Assembly (NCBI RefSeq): GCF_007570825.1
Contig: NZ_SUNB01000002.1
Span: 744,001-808,000, forward strand
Direction: 5' to 3'
Length of the DNA: 64,000 bases
DNA from: Pleionea sediminis
GTDB lineage: Bacteria; Pseudomonadota; Gammaproteobacteria; Enterobacterales; Kangiellaceae
The notes below the pieces were generated by a model. The model saw only the letters and a list, made by a program, of their open reading frames with translations. It was not told the origin of the DNA and did not search any database. Each line of letters starts with the position of its first letter. Within the stretch, counting starts at the first letter, position 1. The translations under genes were made by a program, and so were the position numbers. Positions 36,039-43,021 of this stretch are shown here, one piece after another.

Positions 36039-36359
36039 ATGTTCAGCATATTTAAAAAGAAAAAAGAGTGGCCATTCGACCAACCAAAGAACTGTGCTGT
36101 CTTTACTATTAAACAAATAATAGAAGGAACCAGTCCAATACAGGTCGTATATCACGATCGAGAAGATGACGGCTGGCAATTTGTGAGTAATATTGAATAC
36201 GCAATGGATGATGCTAAGCTTGTCAGTTTAGAAGAAATCATTAAAATTGATCCTAGTGTGTTCGAAGTCGCACATATTCAACCGGGTTACCATGCATGGA
36301 GAAATAAAGTTGGCGATAAATGGACTATAGCTAAAACGCCACCAGAAGACGATGAATGA
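36039..36359 (+). CDS. Probable Imm33-like (DUF2185) immunity protein
   Basis: The 106-residue acidic protein has the spacing I associate with DUF2185/Imm33-like proteins: WQFVSNIEYAMDDAKLVSLEEIIKIDPSVFEV...PGYHAWRNKVGDKW. Members occur near polymorphic toxins or alone in immunity clusters. AAAGGA lies before ATG 36039. The next gene, 74 bases on, is a clear Imm53, which strengthens the immunity reading. Family assignment is tentative. Confidence 0.55.
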   Translation: MFSIFKKKKEWPFDQPKNCAVFTIKQIIEGTSPIQVVYHDREDDGWQFVSNIEYAMDDAKLVSLEEIIKIDPSVFEVAHIQPGYHAWRNKVGDKWTIAKTPPEDDE

Positions 36360-36433
36360 GACTAACAAGGTGCTGAAATAAAGGCCAATAACAACAGTAC
36401 TGCTGAGAAGAGCATTAGATTCTTTAGAGAAAT

Positions 36434-36709
36434 ATGAACGACTTAGAAAAATTACAAGGGTGGTATCTATCTCAGTGTAATAACGACTGGGAACATCAAT
36501 ACGGTGTTAAAATAGATATCTTGAATAACCCTGGCTTGAAGCTTGAAATCGATCTAAAAGGTACATCGCTAGAAAACGCTTCTTTCGATGAGTATAAATC
36601 TGACAATGAATCTGAAAGTCATTGGCTTTTCTGCAAAGTCGAAGATAAAAAATTCATAGGTGCCTCAGGTCCTTTATTGTTAGACAACATGATTGCCAAT
36701 TTTTGTTAA
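36434..36709 (+). CDS. Imm53 family immunity protein
   Basis: The 91-residue protein fits Immunity protein 53: LEKLQGWYLSQCNNDWEHQYGVKIDILNNPG, followed by LKLEIDLKGTSLEN and WLFCKVEDKKFIGASGP. These are the conserved WYxxQCxxDWEHxYG, LDNPG and GAxGP motifs. Such proteins protect against a toxin of a contact- or secretion-delivered system. No toxin gene is adjacent, so it is an orphan. The product is slightly short at the C-terminus but appears complete. Confidence 0.88.
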   Translation: MNDLEKLQGWYLSQCNNDWEHQYGVKIDILNNPGLKLEIDLKGTSLENASFDEYKSDNESESHWLFCKVEDKKFIGASGPLLLDNMIANFC

Positions 36710-36855
36710 TTGGAAAGATAGCATTTAAAAATTAAATGCAAGTGAGATTGACCTAAACTCTGTCATTTAGTGAATTAATCATAAAATCAAAGCAAAAATA
36801 GAAAATAAAATCATAACCATTATTTATAATAATTAGCCTATAAAAAGGAAAAGTA

Positions 36856-37185
36856 ATGAAATTCATATCAATAGCAGCACTTCTCATTTCACCGATTATT
36901 AATGCAGAAGTTCTTATCCATAAATGTGTCCTATCAGAATTAGAAAACGAAGGATATAAAGAGACTGAACTGCAATATGACCAATCATTTTTAGAAACTG
37001 CAGTTAACCATCACAAGAAACAGATAGCATCGATTGGCAAATCGGGATTTGAGTTGAGTCAACCCAATATCGACGAGTCAGCTTGGTATCTGATTAAATT
37101 GGGTGAGGAAGCCTGGGTTATCCGCAATTCAAACTGTCATAAAGGTGGAGATACTGGGGTAACAACAAGTAAACCACTAAAATAA
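36856..37185 (+). CDS. Exported small protein, unknown
   Basis: The 109-residue protein has a signal peptide (~1-17, ending INA) and a small mature domain with two cysteines (HKCVLSELENEG and NSNCHKGGD) that could form a disulfide. AAGGAAA lies 6 bases before ATG 36856. No family is recognised. An exported immunity or inhibitor role is possible only by context. Confidence 0.65.
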   Translation: MKFISIAALLISPIINAEVLIHKCVLSELENEGYKETELQYDQSFLETAVNHHKKQIASIGKSGFELSQPNIDESAWYLIKLGEEAWVIRNSNCHKGGDTGVTTSKPLK

Positions 37186-37263
37186 ATACGAACAAAACTC
37201 GAAATAATAGCTATGCGAGCCGGACGCGCTATGTGCTCGACTTGCATACCACAAGAGTAAAAT

Positions 37264-37690
37264 ATGGAAGAACCTTATAAAGATACTGCTATATTTGAAA
37301 CAGATGGTAAAGGAGAGTATATAGCTTATGTTAAATGTTGGAATTCAACTGTAATATCAGAGTATCTAAAGATCGTATCAACGGTATTTTCCGAACTCAA
37401 TGAAATAATTGTTGAATTTTGGTTGCATTCTGGCCAGCTCGCAACTTGAGCCCGGTTATGAAAATAATCGACGTCCTTTAGCTGTACATACGATGGTGTA
37501 TCAATGGTATGAAGAGTGGTGTGAGATCGCAGATAAAAAGCTGCCCGACTCATGGTTTGAAAAAGAGATAACCGATTTTGAAAGCCGACTGATTAAAAAT
37601 ATTTACTCTGATATCAATCAAACTCTAAGCGCTAACTTCAAAGTAAGATATTTTAAGGACAATGAAGAAAAGCTTTTTATTAATGAATAA
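37264..37690 (+). pseudogene. Frameshifted small gene (two overlapping frames)
   Basis: A frame from ATG 37264 (61 residues) ends at a TGA at 37447, while a second frame (visible from 37409) continues to 37690. The first ends ...EFWLHSGQLAT, and the second carries on ...SSQLEPGYENNRRPLAVHTMVYQWYEEW, so a single +1/-1 change near 37400-37440 would give one ~135-residue acidic protein. No second ribosome site is evident before 37409. I interpret this as one broken gene; programmed frameshifting or a sequencing error is possible. No family is recognised. Confidence 0.55.
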
Positions 37691-37937
37691 CGTTGAACAT
37701 AAATAGAGGTCAGGTTACGATTTCAATAAATAGAGAATTCATTGTTTCTATTTCTTATCGCAGCTATTTTTCCCGCTCTAAATGGACATGATATGAAACT
37801 ATTACATTCTTAATCACTTTTATAGTAGCCCGAACACTAATTATTTCTTTTTTATTTTAGAACAACTCGGGATATTCTCATTGTGCGAGTAAACGTGCTT
37901 GAATGAATTATCTTTTTTGACCACCAATAGGGCGCGT

Positions 37938-38366
37938 CTATAGACGCACCATTTTTCCTCGTAATGCAACACCAGCAATGATAGCGCCTGCATGACATTC
38001 ATAGGTTTCGCTGCTCGCGTGCACTTTCTTTTTATAGTAACTCTCAATGTCGACAACGGCATTAGCACCTTCTTTTTTCGCTCGCTCTTGTAATTGAATT
38101 AGTGCAGATAAGAAAACCCATTGACAGGCTTCTTTGTCAGATTTGTTAAACGCGTTGGTTTTTTTGTTGGTTGTAAAGGTATCCATCGCTTCTTCAATTT
38201 CCGGATATTTCTGACCAGAAAAGTAAAGCTTTACTTCGGGGTCTAAACGCTCTTTAAAGTCTGAAGAAGCCATGGCTTCTTCGATATTCAATAGATGCTT
38301 GGTGTCGCGAGCCATGGTGGAGGTACAGGCAATTGATAAAGCGAGTATTAAAATATATTTGGTCAT
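37938..38366 (-). CDS. Exported protein often mislabelled 'excinuclease ATPase subunit'
   Basis: The 142-residue protein has a signal peptide (~1-19, ACTSTMA) and a conserved domain with LDPEVKLYFSGQKYPEI, TTNKKTNAFNKSDKEACQWVFLSALIQLQERAKKEGANAVVDIESYYKK and YECHAGAIIAGVALRGKMV. I recall this family from gammaproteobacterial genomes under that inappropriate name; the GANAVV element resembles YbjQ-like folds. The frame opens at 38417, but ATG 38366 has AAGGA 8 bases upstream and starts the signal peptide. Function is unknown. The gap 37691-37937 has no feature. Confidence 0.75.
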   Translation of the reverse strand: MTKYILILALSIACTSTMARDTKHLLNIEEAMASSDFKERLDPEVKLYFSGQKYPEIEEAMDTFTTNKKTNAFNKSDKEACQWVFLSALIQLQERAKKEGANAVVDIESYYKKKVHASSETYECHAGAIIAGVALRGKMVRL

Positions 38367-38456
38367 CTTAAGTTCCTTAATTTCTTTTTTGATTTTTGTT
38401 TTTACATTCAACGACATTATACCCCCAAATTAATCTAGGTTAATAGAATTGAAATA

Positions 38457-38850
38457 TCACGTGGATATATTTGGGTGTTTAACTAATATAGAATAGTGCT
38501 TCTTTTCTGAATACAGGCTGAATAGTCTGTTACGTGATTTATAGGTTTCGAGTGGCACTCGGTATAATGGTTTCAATAGTATTTTCCGGGCAGTATGAAC
38601 TGAATTAACATCGTTACCCGCTAATTTAGGAATAATAGTAAAACGTGAATTTCTATCCACGAGCGTGGCAATATACGTATTCTTTGAATCGGACACCAGG
38701 TTTCCTTCCCAGTGTCCAACGGACTTACGATTATCAATATTTTTAGAACGTTCATGGATAGATACACCGTTCACAATTTTCGTTAAGCTTCAATCTCCGC
38801 TGCGACGATGGTATCGTGATTTATACAATGGATAATTATATAAATGACGT
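38457..38850 (-). pseudogene. IS30 family transposase relic
   Basis: The frame read from 38774 contains NGVSIHERSKNIDNRKSVG and HWEGNLVSDSKNTYIATLVD, continuing RNSRFTIIPKLAGN. This is the IS30 catalytic region (RVSIDERP...GDWEGD...TLVERKSRY). Upstream in the same frame, ...YKSRYHRRSGD is interrupted by a TGA at 38790-38792. Downstream similarity is lost after about residue 75, before the later catalytic residues. It is therefore an internal fragment with no terminal repeats seen, marking an old insertion in the island. A further short frame at 38878-38970 (…LHAFNLIALLIDGRRE) may be another transposase scrap. Confidence 0.75.
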
Positions 38851-39141
38851 AAAGGCTGTTCAGTATTACAACAAGTCGTTAAGCGAATTCAAGCTCCCTC
38901 CTTCCGTCAATTAATAGAGCGATTAAGTTAAAAGCATGTAGAGTAAATTCCGTTCTATTTTCAACTCTCATTTTTGATATGCGGTGAACAAAATTTATAT
39001 ATCTTTATCATGACGAATAATTCACCACTTTTTTTATAAAAATGAATGATTAATAACGAACATTCCAAAAATTTTAACAGCGTGAAAGTTTTTAGGTATA
39101 ATCCTCTCGGAAACATCATAAAAATTCAAGAAGGAGCTAAT

Positions 39142-39435
39142 ATGAAAACATTAACTTGCATTGCAAAAATTACGGCTAAAGAAGCACACAAAGAAACCGT
39201 ATTATCTGAGCTAACTAAAATTATCTCGCCGACCCTGGAAGAGAAAGGGTGTATTAATTACGATATGCATACAGATAATGACAAAGATAATACATTTATA
39301 TTTTACGAAAACTGGGAGTCTGAACTAGACTTAAACAACCATATGGAATCGGAACACATTAAGCAGTGTTTTGAAGTGATTGGCGACATGCTAGATTCAG
39401 TTGAAATATCAAAACTATCGAAGGTTAGTGTTTAA
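39142..39435 (+). CDS. Antibiotic biosynthesis monooxygenase (ABM) domain protein
   Basis: The 97-residue protein has the ABM/YgiN fold: LTCIAKITAKEAHKETVLSELTKIISPTLEEKGCINYDMHTD, FIFYENWESELDLNNHMESEHI. Such dimeric ferredoxin-like proteins include quinol monooxygenases and stress proteins. The frame is open from 39046, but AAGGAG 7 bases before ATG 39142 and the family N-terminus fix the start. Confidence 0.88.
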   Translation: MKTLTCIAKITAKEAHKETVLSELTKIISPTLEEKGCINYDMHTDNDKDNTFIFYENWESELDLNNHMESEHIKQCFEVIGDMLDSVEISKLSKVSV

Positions 39436-39437
39436 AG

Positions 39438-39498
39438 TTTCAACTCGCTAATGGGTCAAGCTGACGTCTTTTGGCGCAGCTTGCTTAGGCATTTGAAA
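39438..39498. repeat. Nested inverted repeat, attC-like
   Basis: TTTCAA/TTTGAAA form the outer arms (39438-39443, 39492-39498). CAAGCTG (39457-39463) and CAGCTTG (39477-39483) form a perfect 7-bp inner stem with ACGTC-rich loop DNA. It fills the gap between two small genes. The architecture resembles an integron attC site, but the required GTT of the core site is absent, so identity is uncertain. Confidence 0.4.
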
Positions 39499-39499
39499 T

Positions 39500-39778
39500 A
39501 TGAATAATTTTAGAGTCTTTTTATCAATATCAGTATTTTCAATCAGCTTGTACTTAATTTTTGATTTGATTATCTACTCCTTCGATTGGATATTGTTATT
39601 ACTTAGCGTTGTCGGTTTTGCTTGTGCTCATTATTTATGGCCGCCAAAGCAGGATGATGAAAGCGCATGGTACGATATGCTTGAAATAATCGTTGAGTTT
39701 CCCTTTAGAGCTATCGCTTTGTTCTTTCGAGAACTTTTTAAGATTTTCAAAAATACAGATTCAGATTTTGATTTATAA
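39500..39778 (+). CDS. Two-span membrane protein, 92 aa
   Basis: Residues ~5-25 and ~30-47 are hydrophobic; the rest is an amphipathic, acidic C-terminal region (FPFRAIALFFRELFKIFKNTDSDFDL). No family is recognised. It starts two bases after the palindrome described at 39438. Confidence 0.6.
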   Translation: MNNFRVFLSISVFSISLYLIFDLIIYSFDWILLLLSVVGFACAHYLWPPKQDDESAWYDMLEIIVEFPFRAIALFFRELFKIFKNTDSDFDL

Positions 39779-40100
39779 ATACCTTTAACTCAGCGTGCCG
39801 GCTAGAAGCGCCCCATGTGTAAACTAACGATATATAGAACTTGAGTCAGAATTATTAGATTTAATTAAGCGTCACACAATAAGCGCGTAATTCATTTTGG
39901 ACTATCTTAGTTGCTTCTAATATCTGATGGGCTTTTATATTTAATTGGAAATGAACAGCCATTTCTTTTGTTAGTCTCTACAATACATTGAATCATAAAA
40001 TAGTATTACTCTCCTATTCGCTCGAGCAGTTTCTGTCAAGTGTGTTAAAATAATAGGTACTCACTCGACTCTTTGAGCCCGATAATCCTAGTGTTATCTT
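39779..40100. other. Intergenic region without visible features
   Basis: I see no open frame with a ribosome site, no strong hairpin and no repeat in these 322 bases. Confidence 0.6.
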
Positions 40101-40559
40101 ATGAATTTTATTTTAAAAGCCTCTTTTTTAATTATATTTCTTATCGCTATTATTTGGATAGCTAGCCGATTGCTATTCTTCCCTACAGAATTGAAAGTCA
40201 AGTGGACATACTCGAAGCACTCAGAAGTACTACAAGAGCTAGCAACGGAGTTAAACAAAATCGATCTAAAAAATCACTTTGTGATAGATGAGCGTTTTAT
40301 ATCTAATAGTAGCGATGAAGCAAAGTTAAAAATATGGGCGCTTATAAAAAAAGCTGGATTACATCAATTTGTAAATGATGAAAAAGGTGCTCGCTTATTT
40401 TTGGGAGTCATAGAATCTGAAGGACGAAAATTTGGTGCTTGGCTTCGTTTGGGCTCTTCTGACAGTGAACCAGCTTGTGAACGCGAGATGCTAAATGACA
40501 ATATAAGCCAATGCGTTATAGATCTCGACGGGCCTTGGTATTACTCTGTAGATTGGTAA
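40101..40559 (+). CDS. Membrane-anchored unknown protein, 152 aa
   Basis: A single N-terminal hydrophobic anchor (~4-25, ILKASFLIIFLIAIIWIAS) is followed by a ~125-residue soluble domain of mixed alpha/beta character with two cysteines near the end (EPACEREM, SQCVIDLDG). The WYYSVDW end is aromatic. No family is recognised. An anchored periplasmic immunity-type protein is possible by context only. Confidence 0.6.
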   Translation: MNFILKASFLIIFLIAIIWIASRLLFFPTELKVKWTYSKHSEVLQELATELNKIDLKNHFVIDERFISNSSDEAKLKIWALIKKAGLHQFVNDEKGARLFLGVIESEGRKFGAWLRLGSSDSEPACEREMLNDNISQCVIDLDGPWYYSVDW

Positions 40560-40624
40560 GAAAGAGACAGTTCAAGATTGCAGGTTTAGAAATTGAGATG
40601 TATTAAGTTAGGGAGAATATAAAT

Positions 40625-41170
40625 ATGAACTGGGAAGAAAAATTTAGGATTGTCGATTCGTGTTTAGAATCAAATCCAGACATTGATGCTGACTTTTATA
40701 TTAAACCGAATGGAGCCACTCCATCAGAGGTTAGTCAGTTAACAAATAAGTTTCCTTATGTTCCTAAAGATTACATTCGGTTCTTAACGCTTTGCAATGG
40801 AGCAGATATAGCTCAAGTAAGATTTTTTGGTACGGATGAATATGAAGATAATCAGGAAATTTATTCTGATGTGTACCCTGAAGATAGCTGGTATGTTTTT
40901 GGAGCTGATGCGGGTGGTGATCCAGTAATGTTAAATGTAAAAGGATTCATAGCCATAGGCCTGAGCAAGAGCATATCCTCTGAGTATCGGATCTTAGCAG
41001 GGAATTTTTCTGAATTTTTGAATGATGTGATAATGGGTAGTAACCATCCATTATTGTTTGGTGTAAATAAAAGTGAATTTCAGGAGTTTATCCAAAAAGA
41101 AATTGAGGAAGACCCTTGGCTAGAGTTTTTAGTAGATCATAAATGGTTGAATTTTGAAACAAAATCCTAG
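40625..41170 (+). CDS. SMI1/KNR4 (SUKH) family immunity protein
   Basis: The 181-residue protein fits the SUKH fold: GATPSEVSQLTNKFP-YVPKDYIRFLTLCNGADI, then WYVFGADAGGDPVMLN and IAIGLSKSISSEYRILAGNFSEFLNDVIMG. The P-x-DY-x-x-F-L-x-x-x-NG motif and the G-D-A-GGD-x-x region are characteristic. SUKH proteins are common immunity proteins of polymorphic and contact-dependent toxins. GGGAG precedes ATG 40625. No toxin is nearby, making it the third or fourth orphan immunity gene here. Confidence 0.85.
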   Translation: MNWEEKFRIVDSCLESNPDIDADFYIKPNGATPSEVSQLTNKFPYVPKDYIRFLTLCNGADIAQVRFFGTDEYEDNQEIYSDVYPEDSWYVFGADAGGDPVMLNVKGFIAIGLSKSISSEYRILAGNFSEFLNDVIMGSNHPLLFGVNKSEFQEFIQKEIEEDPWLEFLVDHKWLNFETKS

Positions 41171-41293
41171 CAATCGACCAAGGAGGACCTAAAAAACGTA
41201 GTTATTCAATATTCTTTCTTCAAATCAGTCTACTTTCGATAGTTACGAACCTTAACACCTACCGCATGCTCAGACAATCTCAGCAATAATAAG

Positions 41294-41316
41294 AAAGGGG
41301 CATTATCTGCCCCTTT
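41294..41316. terminator. Bidirectional terminator between SUKH and methyltransferase genes
   Basis: AAAGGGGCA and TGCCCCTTT form a perfect 9-bp stem with a 5-base loop in the space between two convergent genes. Confidence 0.75.
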
Positions 41317-41335
41317 CAAATGTGATATACAATCT

Positions 41336-42175
41336 CTATTTATGGCTAATAATTACGGCCATTTCATCGCCATCAACATAAGGCGTTCCTTTAAGGTCAC
41401 TGTAGGTTGCTTGAATACCTAAACCGTGAACAGCTAGCTCTTTACTTAACATTTCAATTGAAAAATGTTGCAGCCAATTGAAAACTATTTTTTCAGAGGC
41501 TTCTTCGTAAATGACATATTTATCCAAAGTGACAGCCTCCTCTTCATATTTGAATGAGGAATGAATGCACCAATAGTCTTTTGGACTCCAAAAGCCATTC
41601 ATGGCATTTCTTTCAAGGCTTAGGTTTTCCGATTGATTTTTAAACCGAGTCGTAGTGTAGACATCTAGAGCAATAAAACCATTGTGCGCCAAGAGCTTTT
41701 TAAACTTGGCCAACAGCGTAGAACGCTGTGATGGACTTAAAGCGCAAAAGTCGCACATTACTAAGCTAATTAGGTCAAACTTTCTTTCATCCATATAATC
41801 TAAGTAATTTCCTAAATTATACTCAATCTCTAGCTCACTCTTTACTGCTTGTTCCGATGCGTGATTTAGTGAGTTTTGAGAAAAGTCGAGACCAACAACC
41901 GTACCCAATCCTTTTTGTTTGAAACGTTGAGTATAAAGCCCGGGGCCACAACCAAAATCAATTATTTTTGATTCGCCATTAAGCCCAAACTCAGATACTA
42001 GCCAGTTTACAGAATCGTCAATGAACGAAGCCGTTCTTGAAGCGACACTAACATTAGGATCGAGGTGGTACGCTAACATTTGCTTTGCGATATGATGGTC
42101 CGTCCATAACACATCAGCTGTGTATTCAGACCAAACAGCAGGTTTTACTGTTGCTTCATCAAGTTGTTTAAACAT
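41336..42175 (-). CDS. Class I SAM-dependent methyltransferase
   Basis: The 279-residue protein has a Rossmann methyltransferase domain. Motif I is IIDFGCGPGLYTQRF (about residue 70), then VVGLDFSQNSLNHA, the acidic ...DLISLVMCDFCALSP (motif IV) and FIALDVYTTTRF. The N-terminus (WTDHHIAKQMLAYHLDP) and C-terminus (WLQHFSIEMLSKELAVHGL) are typical of small-molecule methyltransferases. The substrate is unknown. It ends against the SUKH gene across a bidirectional terminator. Confidence 0.88.
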   Translation of the reverse strand: MFKQLDEATVKPAVWSEYTADVLWTDHHIAKQMLAYHLDPNVSVASRTASFIDDSVNWLVSEFGLNGESKIIDFGCGPGLYTQRFKQKGLGTVVGLDFSQNSLNHASEQAVKSELEIEYNLGNYLDYMDERKFDLISLVMCDFCALSPSQRSTLLAKFKKLLAHNGFIALDVYTTTRFKNQSENLSLERNAMNGFWSPKDYWCIHSSFKYEEEAVTLDKYVIYEEASEKIVFNWLQHFSIEMLSKELAVHGLGIQATYSDLKGTPYVDGDEMAVIISHK

Positions 42176-42396
42176 TTTTGTAATTCCGACAATAAGTTAT
42201 TCTTGCCGTCCTTACATTAGATTCAAGGTAATCTTATTGATTACCCTAAAATGGCGTAAGGACGCGTTATACAGTTAAGTTTTTGTGAAAAAGTCATTGA
42301 AACGCCTCCTTAGTTAGGTTGAAAAACACGCAAATTATACCATGACAATATAATGAGCACTATCCTGTCGATAAAGAATTAAGGAAAGAAGGTAAG

Positions 42397-42513
42397 ATGT
42401 ATTATGATGCTTCTTGTCATGCTTACTTAAAATATGGACCGGACAAAAAGAAATTCGCTATGAAATTCCTTTTTGTCGGTAGCTTTCAGTCAAAAGCAGA
42501 AATTAACGCCTAG
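42397..42513 (+). other. Short plus-strand frame, possible gene remnant
   Basis: ATG 42397 with AAGGAAAGAAGG just upstream opens a 38-codon frame (MYYDASCHAYLKYGPDKKKF...), and the same frame stays open back to a TGA at 42343. It looks like the C-terminal end of a former gene or a tiny gene. Its stop lies inside the attC-like palindrome at 42501, as in integron cassettes. No family is recognised. Confidence 0.35.
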
Positions 42514-42550
42514 CTCATGTAATGTGCGAACATGACACAGCTTGTTAAGT
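42501..42550. repeat. attC-like palindrome
   Basis: The 50-base element has an outer TTAAC/GTTAA pair, an AGCT/AGCT pair and a CATGT/ACATG inner stem. Its right end GTTAAGT matches the integron core-site consensus GTTRRRY and its left end AATTAAC is one change from RYYYAAC. It sits between the stops of a plus-strand remnant and the minus-strand VOC gene. No integrase is in the window. Confidence 0.45.
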
Positions 42551-42551
42551 A

Positions 42552-42932
42552 TTAATCTCCTGAGGGAGGCTCCCAAAGTTCAACCTTGTTTCCCTCTGGA
42601 TCGATTACCCAGCCAAATTTACCAAATTCAGATTCATCTGTTTTCTCTAGAACATTACACCCTTCTGTTCTTAATGAATCTAAAATCTCGTTAAGATTGT
42701 CCACTCGGTAATTCACCATAAACCCTGATTCACTCGGTGCAAAATTGTCTCCATTTCCAATCATCCAAGCCGTTGTTCCCGCGAACGGTTTGCCATCGCT
42801 GTCTGTCCATTTAAAAGATGTGCCACCCCAAGCCTGAACATCAATGCCGAGATGTTTCTTATACCAATTTTGAAGCATATTAGGCTCTTTAGCTTTTATA
42901 AAAACACCACCTATTCCCGTTACCTTAGCCAG
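42552..42932 (-). CDS. VOC (glyoxalase-like) family protein with apparent CTG start
   Basis: The ATG-initiated frame (42878) would lack the first beta strand. In frame upstream, translation reads AKVTGIGGVFIKAKEPN, the standard VOC N-terminus, back to a CTG at 42932 with GAGGA 8 bases before it. The resulting 126-residue protein has the normal length and ends ...FGKFGWVIDPEGNKVELWEPP, the usual VOC C-terminal strand. Initiation at CTG, or a mutated ATG that leaves the gene impaired, is implied. Members are often small-molecule-binding or resistance proteins; substrate unknown. Confidence 0.8.
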   Translation of the reverse strand: MAKVTGIGGVFIKAKEPNMLQNWYKKHLGIDVQAWGGTSFKWTDSDGKPFAGTTAWMIGNGDNFAPSESGFMVNYRVDNLNEILDSLRTEGCNVLEKTDESEFGKFGWVIDPEGNKVELWEPPSGD

Positions 42933-43021
42933 AGCTTTACTCCTCTTTAATAGCAGACCGATAAATTTAAAGCTGGATTATATCATGATTAAAGTAAGAG
43001 GCTAATGGCCGCTATCGGCCA

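Noticed and set aside
37841-38068. 75-residue minus-strand frame
   Set aside because: It overlaps the 3' half of the 37938-38366 gene in another frame, has no ribosome site and an atypical composition.
15552-41291. 17-base identity (CAATCTCAGCAATAATA) upstream of metH and again near 41275
   Set aside because: One shared 17-mer in 64 kb of AT-rich sequence is close to chance expectation and there is no structural or positional link.
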